From Kribbella kalugense (GTDB lineage Bacteria; Actinomycetota; Actinomycetes; Propionibacteriales; Kribbellaceae): a stretch of 64,000 bases of DNA. The stretch lies in the NCBI RefSeq assembly GCF_004365875.1, contig NZ_SODF01000001.1, positions 1,488,001 to 1,552,000 of the forward strand, read 5' to 3'. The notes below the pieces were generated by a model, which made no database searches, was not told where the DNA came from, and saw nothing but the letters and a program-made list of their open reading frames with translations. Position numbers and translations under genes: made by a program. Of this stretch, positions 58,699 to 64,000 are shown piece after piece. Numbering within the stretch: position 1 is the stretch's first letter; the number at the start of each line of letters is the position of its first letter.

Positions 58699-60666
58699 GT
58701 GGGTACGACGCGCCACCGGCGGTGGCTGATCGGGTACGTCGTCCTGCTGGGCGTACTCGTGATCGCCGTACCGCTGGTCACCACCGGGCTGATGGGATCG
58801 GCCGGGTACCTGCCGATCTCCCGTGACTATCCGGGCCAGCTGACCGGACTGGTCACCACTTTCGTCCGGGCGATCGCGGAGCTGGCGTCGCTGGTGACCG
58901 CCGGAGGGCTGGCGTCGGCGCTGGTCGCGGGCAAGGCGCGTCCGGTGCGCGAGGCGGGTTCGCGCCGGCAACTGGAGATCGCCGAGTGGTTCGAGCCGAT
59001 CGTCGTACGCCGGGCCGCCGCGGTGTGGGTGATCAGCTCGGGACTGCTGATCGCGTTCGACTCTGCCGACTCGAACGGTCTCTCCCTCGGACGGATCTTG
59101 GATCCGAGCGCGCTCCGGTTCGCTCTGTTCTCCGGTGATTTCGGGCGGGCCTGGATGGTCAACTGTCTGGCCGCGATCGTCGTGTTGGTCACGAGTGTGA
59201 TCAGCGTTCGGTGGGTCGCCTACCTGGTCGCGCTCGGGGCCGCACTCGTCGGTTCGCTCGCCCCGGTCGTGGTCGGCCAGGTCCTCGTCGGCCCGCGGCA
59301 CGACTTCGCCGGCGACTCGGCCGTCTACCAGACCGTCGCCACCCAACTGTTGCTCGGTTTGATCGTGGTCCAGACGCTCAGGACGGCCACGGGCCGGCGA
59401 AACCGGGTCCTCGACCGCATCCACTGGCGCGGCATCGCTCTTGGCGGGCTTGCCGTCCTCTTCGTGACTGAGGCCGTCCTGCTCTGGTTCAAGATGGCGG
59501 GCTCATCGCCGTTCAACTCCGCGACCGGCTGGCTGACACTGGCCCGGCTCGCGGCCTTGGGCCTTGTTGCCGTCGGCATGTACGCCGTTGCCCGCAGCAA
59601 ACTGTCGGCCGGGGGCGTCCTGCTCACTGGCGGCGCGGCGGTCTTTGTTGCCTGCGGCATCGCAATGACCAGGATCCCGCCGCCACAGTTCTTCGTACCG
59701 ACGTCGATCAGCCAGATCTTCTTCGGGTTCGACCTGACCAGCCGACCAAGCTTCGCCTCGCTCGTCGGGCAATGGCGACCCAACCTGCTGTTGGCGACCG
59801 CCGCCGTACTAGCCGTGGCGAGCTACCTCGCCGGCGTCCGCAGGCTGCATCGACGCGGCGAGCCTTGGCCGCTCGGCCGGACCATCGCCTGGCTCATAGG
59901 CTGGGTGCTGGTCGTCGCGGTGACCAGCTCAGGACTCGGGAAGTACTCCGGCGCGGACTTCGCCGTACACATGGCGATGCACATGGCGTTGAGCATGCTG
60001 ATCCCGATTCCGCTCGTCCTCGGTGGGCCACTCACGCTCGCCCTCAAGGCGCTCCCGGCCGGCGCTCAGCCCGGGCCGCACGAGTGGATCGTGGCCGTCC
60101 TCCACTCGCGCCCATTGAAGGCGCTCTATCACCCGTTGCTTGTCTTCGGCATCTACATCGGTTCGTACTACGGGCTCTACTTCACCAACGCCTTCGGCAC
60201 TCTGATGAAGTTCCATTGGGCGCACCAACTGATGAACGTGCACTTCCTGCTCGTCGGTTGCCTGTACTTCGGACTCGTCATCGGCGTCGACCAGACGCCG
60301 CGGAAGCTGCCGTCCTTGGCGAAGCTCGGCTTCCTGTTCGCGGCGATGCCGTTCCATGCGTTCTTCGGCGTGATCCTGATGTCTGACGGCGCGATCATCG
60401 GCGACTCGTTCTACCAGCACCTCGAGCTGCCCTGGAAGACGGACCTCGCCGGCACCCAGCACACAGCGGGTGGGATCGCTTGGGCCGGCGGCGAGATCCC
60501 GCTCCTGATCGTTGTCGTCGTACTCGCGCTGCAGTGGGCGGTCCAGGACAGCAAGGCGGCCAAACGCATCGACCGTCACCTCGACAGCGGCCTCGACGAT
60601 TCGTACGACGCCTACAACGAGATGCTCGAACGGCTGGCTACCCGGACCACCAAGGAACCCCGATGA
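58699..60666 (+). CDS. CopD-CtaG fusion: copper transport/cytochrome oxidase assembly membrane protein
   Basis: 655 residues, about 14 membrane helices in two halves. The N-terminal ~330 residues are CopD-like (helices around AWMVNCLAAIVVLVTSV, LVGPRHDFAGDSAVYQTVATQLLLGLIVVQTL). The C-terminal half is caa3-type CtaG (ADFAVHMAMHMALSMLIPIPLVLGGPLTLALKA, FHWAHQLMNVHFLLVGCLYFGLVIGVD, MPFHAFFGVILM). Conserved His and Met line the helices. It probably moves copper to cytochrome oxidase assembly. GTG 58699 has GGAG upstream; its stop overlaps the copA start. Confidence 0.88.
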   Translation: MGTTRHRRWLIGYVVLLGVLVIAVPLVTTGLMGSAGYLPISRDYPGQLTGLVTTFVRAIAELASLVTAGGLASALVAGKARPVREAGSRRQLEIAEWFEPIVVRRAAAVWVISSGLLIAFDSADSNGLSLGRILDPSALRFALFSGDFGRAWMVNCLAAIVVLVTSVISVRWVAYLVALGAALVGSLAPVVVGQVLVGPRHDFAGDSAVYQTVATQLLLGLIVVQTLRTATGRRNRVLDRIHWRGIALGGLAVLFVTEAVLLWFKMAGSSPFNSATGWLTLARLAALGLVAVGMYAVARSKLSAGGVLLTGGAAVFVACGIAMTRIPPPQFFVPTSISQIFFGFDLTSRPSFASLVGQWRPNLLLATAAVLAVASYLAGVRRLHRRGEPWPLGRTIAWLIGWVLVVAVTSSGLGKYSGADFAVHMAMHMALSMLIPIPLVLGGPLTLALKALPAGAQPGPHEWIVAVLHSRPLKALYHPLLVFGIYIGSYYGLYFTNAFGTLMKFHWAHQLMNVHFLLVGCLYFGLVIGVDQTPRKLPSLAKLGFLFAAMPFHAFFGVILMSDGAIIGDSFYQHLELPWKTDLAGTQHTAGGIAWAGGEIPLLIVVVVLALQWAVQDSKAAKRIDRHLDSGLDDSYDAYNEMLERLATRTTKEPR

Positions 60667-62885
60667 CGCAAGCAAGCACGGTCGAACTACTGGTCGGCGG
60701 GATGACTTGCGCCGCCTGCGCCAACCGGGTCGAGCGTGCCCTGAACAAACTCGACGGCGTCACCGCCAGCGTCAACTACGCCACTGAACGCGCGATCGTC
60801 ACGGGCACCGGACCAGACCTGGCCGACCGTGCCAGCAACGCAGTCGATCGCGCCGGGTACGACGCCATCCTTCGCGATCCGGAGTCCGCCGACGAGCTTG
60901 CCGAGCAGCTGACGGTCAAACGTGTCACCGCGCTGCGCCGCCGGATGATCGTCGCGATCCTGCTGGCGATTCCGCTGATGGACGCGACGATCGTGTTGGC
61001 CGCAGTACCGTCGTTCCGCTTCCCTGGTTGGGAGATCGTTTCACTGCTCGTCGCGCTGCCGGTGGTGACTTGGGCGGCGTACCCGTTTCATCGCGCCACG
61101 ATCCGCAACCTCCGCCATCGCGCCGTCAGCATGGACACGCTGGTCTCGCTCGGGATCGCCGTGTCGTTCGGGTGGGCTGCTGTCTCGGTGTTGTGGCCCG
61201 GGGCATCGACTTCGAGCGGCAGCCATTGGCCCGGGCTGTCCTCGATCCCGCTCGACACCGGCGCTCTGTACCTCGATGTCGCGGCCGGGATGACCGTCTT
61301 TCAGTTGGCCGGCCGGTACTTCGAGACCCGGTCGCGCCGACGTGCCGCGGATGTCTTCGGGGCGTTGAGCCGGTTGGCGACACCGACGGCGCGGGTACGA
61401 CGGGATGGCGCCGAGGTCGACGTACCGACTGGGCAGGTCGTCAAGGGCGACGTCGTCATCGTCAAGGCCGGCGAGATCGTCCCGGTCGACGGCACCGTCG
61501 TGGAAGGGACCGCGGCTGTCGATACCAGCGTTGTCACAGGTGAGCCGCTGCCGCGCAGCGTGCGGGCCGGCGATTCGGTGATCGGCGGCACGATCAGCAC
61601 GGACGGCCGGCTGGTCCTGACCGCGACCGCCGTTGGGGCGCATACCCAGCTCGCTCAGATGGCCGCGGTCGCTGAGCAGGCTCAGGAGCGCAAGGCCCGC
61701 ATCCAGCACACGGTCGACCGGATCATCGTCTGGTTCGTCCCGTCAGTCATCGGCCTCGCGATCGCCGTCACGGTCGCATGGATCCTCTCGGGTGCGTCGG
61801 TCCAGCAAGCGGTGGGCGTCGGCATCTCGGTTCTGGTGATCGCCTGCCCGTGCGCGCTCGGACTGGCCACGCCGACCGCACTGATGGTCGGCATCGGCCA
61901 CGGCGCGACGCTCGGGATCCTGATCAAAGGTCAGGACGCACTCGAGGCCAGCGGAGTCATCGACACCATCGTCCTCGACAAGACCGGCACCCTCACCACC
62001 GGCGAGCTCGTGGTCGAAAGCATCACGCCAACCGCCGACCTCTCCGAGCACGACCTCCTCCGGTACGTCGCCTCCATCGAACACAACTCCGAACACCCAA
62101 TAGCCCGAGCCATCGAACGCCGAGCCACCACCGACAGCATCACCCCCGCCCCCGTCACCCACTTCAAAGTCCACCCCGGCCAAGGCGCAACCGGCAAAGT
62201 CAACGGCCACCAAGTCACCGTCGGCAACCGCACGCTCCTACAGACGGAAGGCATCGCACCACTCCCCGACTCCGCCCCATCAAATGCGTCGGTTGTTTAT
62301 GTGGCGGTGGATGGGCGGGTGGTGGGTTGGTTCGGTGTTGCTGATCGGTTGCGGGCTAGTGCGGCTGCTGCCGTTGAGACGTTGCACCGTCAGAAGCTGC
62401 GGACGATTCTGCTGACTGGGGACAGTGAGGTGGTTGCGCGGTCGGTTGCTGGGGCGCTTGGGATTGACGACGTTCGGGCCGGGGTTCTGCCCGCGGACAA
62501 GGCGGCTGTGATTGAGCAGTTGCGGGCTGACGGGCACCGCGTGGCGATGGTTGGTGACGGGATCAACGACGCCGCGGCGCTCGCAACTGCCGACCTCGGG
62601 TTAGCCGTCGTCACCGGGACTGACATCGCGCTCAAGTCGGCTGACATCATCCTCGTCCGCGACGACCTTCGGGTGATCCCGGACGCCGTCGCCCTGGCCC
62701 GCCGTACTCGCCAGACAATTCACCGCAACTTGATCTGGGCGTTCGGCTACAACGTCGCCGCAGTACCGATCGCCGCCGCCGGCCTGCTCAACCCACTCGT
62801 CGCGGCAGCCGCGATGTCGCTGTCGTCCCTGTTCGTCACCTACAACAGCCTCCGCCTTCGCGACTTCGGCACCGATCCCGACTAG
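60663..62885 (+). CDS. copA: Copper-type heavy-metal P-type ATPase
   Basis: 740 residues. The N-terminal metal-binding domain has GMTCAACANRVERAL; the membrane site is VIACPCALGLATPTALMVG (CPC); the ATPase core has DKTGTLTTGEL, the His-Pro motif HNSEHPIARAI, and MVGDGINDAAALATADLG; YNVAAVPIAAAGLLNPLVAAAAMSLSSLFVTYNSLRL ends the protein. These are P1B-1 features for Cu(I)/Ag(I) export. Codon and skew preference flips sharply near 62285 within the gene. It overlaps the CopD-CtaG gene by 4 nt. Confidence 0.93.
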   Translation: MTQASTVELLVGGMTCAACANRVERALNKLDGVTASVNYATERAIVTGTGPDLADRASNAVDRAGYDAILRDPESADELAEQLTVKRVTALRRRMIVAILLAIPLMDATIVLAAVPSFRFPGWEIVSLLVALPVVTWAAYPFHRATIRNLRHRAVSMDTLVSLGIAVSFGWAAVSVLWPGASTSSGSHWPGLSSIPLDTGALYLDVAAGMTVFQLAGRYFETRSRRRAADVFGALSRLATPTARVRRDGAEVDVPTGQVVKGDVVIVKAGEIVPVDGTVVEGTAAVDTSVVTGEPLPRSVRAGDSVIGGTISTDGRLVLTATAVGAHTQLAQMAAVAEQAQERKARIQHTVDRIIVWFVPSVIGLAIAVTVAWILSGASVQQAVGVGISVLVIACPCALGLATPTALMVGIGHGATLGILIKGQDALEASGVIDTIVLDKTGTLTTGELVVESITPTADLSEHDLLRYVASIEHNSEHPIARAIERRATTDSITPAPVTHFKVHPGQGATGKVNGHQVTVGNRTLLQTEGIAPLPDSAPSNASVVYVAVDGRVVGWFGVADRLRASAAAAVETLHRQKLRTILLTGDSEVVARSVAGALGIDDVRAGVLPADKAAVIEQLRADGHRVAMVGDGINDAAALATADLGLAVVTGTDIALKSADIILVRDDLRVIPDAVALARRTRQTIHRNLIWAFGYNVAAVPIAAAGLLNPLVAAAAMSLSSLFVTYNSLRLRDFGTDPD

Positions 62886-62889
62886 CCGC

Positions 62890-63915
62890 CTACTCGAGCA
62901 GCACCTGCAGGCAGTCTCGCGCCGCGGCCCGGCGAGCGGCTTGCCACTCGGCGCTCTTCTGCCAGTAGTAGTGGGTCTTTGTCTCGGGTGCCAGCGCAAC
63001 GATGTCGAACGTGGTCAGAGCGAGATGGATCTGCTCCCAACTCGGCAGCGGCACTGCACGATGTTCGGCGTACGCCGTCCAGAGGTGCCGACGGAGGTCA
63101 CCGTAGGACCGCTCGGCGGCCCAACTCGCGCTGTCCCACTGGCTGCAGGTGAAGTCGACAAGAGGAGACAGGACACCTCCGAACCCCCAGTCGAGAATTC
63201 CGTTCAACGTCCCGGATTCGTCGAGCAGTAGGTGGCGCTCGTACAGGTCGCTGTGGGCAAGGACCGGGTCCATTAAGTCGACAGCTTCGAGGGCTTCGAG
63301 CAACGTCGTTCGCGCTGCCGGACCGGCGGAAGGTGCGACTGCTTCGACGAGTCGCTCCGCACCGCCCAGTTCGCTGAGAGGGACGAATCGCTCCGCGTCC
63401 GCGAGGTCGCGGAAAGGCGAGTAGCCGGCCAGTTCGCGGAGCGGGGAGTAGCAGTCGGCCGCGGTCGGTGGTGCCGTTGGCGGTTCCGACCAGGCGTTGG
63501 CCCAGAGGCGCCGTGGGACGCGCTCGAGGCTGATGTCATGACACACCGCGAGCGCCGATCCGAGCTGTCCCGCGAGCGCTGGCAGTTGTTCGGGCGACAG
63601 GTCGCCGAGCACGGTGCCCCGGAGCCGAGCCACAGCAAAGAACGGGTACGGCGAGATCGCCGGATCGTCCCAGCGGCCGAGCAGCTTCGAGACGAGCGGG
63701 TGGTCGACGGTTGCGTAGACGTCGCATTCGCGCTTGAGTTGCCCGACGATCGTGTGGTTGCGAGGGAACAGAAACGCGCGATCGTCGGCGAGCAGCACAT
63801 GCTTCGTGGCCCCCTCGAACCGCGGCTCGATCGGCCCCGCTACCTCGCAGACCTCCCTGAATCGCTTGAGCTGGGTCGCGACGAGGACAGCACCGACGGC
63901 TGTTTCGTCATCCAT
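62890..63915 (-). CDS. Aminoglycoside phosphotransferase-family protein
   Basis: 341 residues with the APH/kinase fold. The catalytic loop is VLAHSDLYERHLLLDESGTLNGILDWGFGGV (HSD...; DWG metal site); the N-lobe has HVLLADDRAFLFPRN and the hinge-like PFFAVARLRGTVLG. Most such proteins phosphorylate small molecules, not necessarily antibiotics, so no resistance claim is made. A ~30-residue internal Pro/Ala/Tyr stretch (EPPTAPPTAADCYSPLRELAGYSPFRDL) looks duplicated (SPLREL/SPFRDL). ATG 63915. Confidence 0.83.
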   Translation of the reverse strand: MDDETAVGAVLVATQLKRFREVCEVAGPIEPRFEGATKHVLLADDRAFLFPRNHTIVGQLKRECDVYATVDHPLVSKLLGRWDDPAISPYPFFAVARLRGTVLGDLSPEQLPALAGQLGSALAVCHDISLERVPRRLWANAWSEPPTAPPTAADCYSPLRELAGYSPFRDLADAERFVPLSELGGAERLVEAVAPSAGPAARTTLLEALEAVDLMDPVLAHSDLYERHLLLDESGTLNGILDWGFGGVLSPLVDFTCSQWDSASWAAERSYGDLRRHLWTAYAEHRAVPLPSWEQIHLALTTFDIVALAPETKTHYYWQKSAEWQAARRAAARDCLQVLLE

Positions 63916-63936
63916 GTGTCGGCTCCAGTCGGGAGG

Positions 63937-64000
63937 TTAGCGCGGTACGACGGTATACCCGCGGCCGCGGATCGCCTCGAAGCTCTGCGCTCGTACCTCG
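63937..64000 (-). CDS. C-terminus of an unidentified gene cut by the window edge
   Basis: The minus-strand frame ending at 63937 reads EVRAQSFEAIRGRGYTVVPR and stops. The RGRGY ending recalls the wing of OmpR-type winged-helix proteins, which often end VRGxGY, but 20 residues are too few to assign. It is 21 nt upstream of the APH-like gene on the same strand, so the two may form an operon. Confidence 0.4.
   Translation of the reverse strand, partial: EVRAQSFEAIRGRGYTVVPR

Noticed and set aside
62890-63915. Aminoglycoside resistance gene
   Set aside because: The APH fold is shared by many metabolic kinases, and nothing in the sequence or neighbourhood points to antibiotic modification.
1-64000. 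tRNA, rRNA, CRISPR, insertion sequences, prophage, replication origin
   Set aside because: No T-loop-like tRNA ends, no regular spaced repeats, no transposase or integrase proteins and no dnaA/parAB genes or DnaA-box cluster were seen by eye; a tool-based scan was not possible.

Overview
This is GC-rich actinobacterial DNA. Genes are tightly packed, GTG (and one TTG) starts are common, neighbouring genes overlap by ATGA or GTGA, and many starts have a TANNNT box 6-7 nt upstream, as in leaderless actinobacterial mRNAs. The gene set (ECF41/SigJ-type sigma factor, UdgX, CGNR zinc-finger protein, DUF5134, fused CopD-CtaG, ureABCFGD without ureE, LuxR-type ATPase regulators) suits a soil actinomycete, possibly Kribbella-like; the genus is only a guess. 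I see no rRNA, tRNA, CRISPR array, transposase or phage gene.

Layout. 1-1.3 kb: the end of an ABC transporter gene, a tiny gene for a peptide with nine Arg-Ser repeats, a strong hairpin and a lone Ser/Thr-kinase-like gene. This is the most novel-looking locus. 1.3-7.7 kb: ECF41 sigma factor with a candidate autoregulatory promoter, an AurF-like diiron oxygenase with a compact FprB-like reductase, a methyltransferase, a TetR regulator and a flavin monooxygenase with palindromic operators. 7.7-13.2 kb: a DUF929/VKOR disulfide pair, the uracil-crosslinking UdgX, a SNF2 helicase and DUF1684. 13.3-18.1 kb: MFS exporter, transglycosylase lipoprotein, secreted alkaline phosphatase behind a three-unit PHO box, VOC and HD proteins. 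18.1-25.8 kb: a 384-bp non-coding stretch with mutually exclusive stems, a methyltransferase, a DHFR-like reductase, an alkylbase glycosylase-RecQ-acetyltransferase run, a CGNR regulator, a helical-repeat protein and a sulfatase. 25.8-35.8 kb: a leader peptide before a hydrolase lacking its nucleophile Ser, a Na+/H+ antiporter, an Lrp regulator with an amidohydrolase, a methyltransferase, VOC proteins around a WYL regulator, and a 27-bp inverted repeat. 35.9-42.4 kb: pta-ackA, an ACT protein, P1 peptidase, lhgO and a decayed hydrolase.

42.4-51.5 kb is a nitrogen/nickel module: a binding protein without signal peptide (AmiC-like sensor), a MarR regulator, a structured leader, an NCS1 permease with a Cys-rich tail, ureABCFGD, then an ArsR repressor and a CDF exporter resembling the nickel/cobalt KmtR pair. 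51.6-56.5 kb: a large LuxR ATPase regulator, an SDR lacking the YxxxK pair and an MFS exporter. 56.7-62.9 kb is a copper/redox group: MerA/Lpd-like flavoprotein, DUF5134 membrane protein, CopD-CtaG fusion and CopA. The window closes with an APH-family protein and the last residues of an unidentified gene.

A general trait is convergent genes whose 3' ends overlap: ten pairs overlap by 4-38 nt, so antisense contact between mRNAs is built into the layout.
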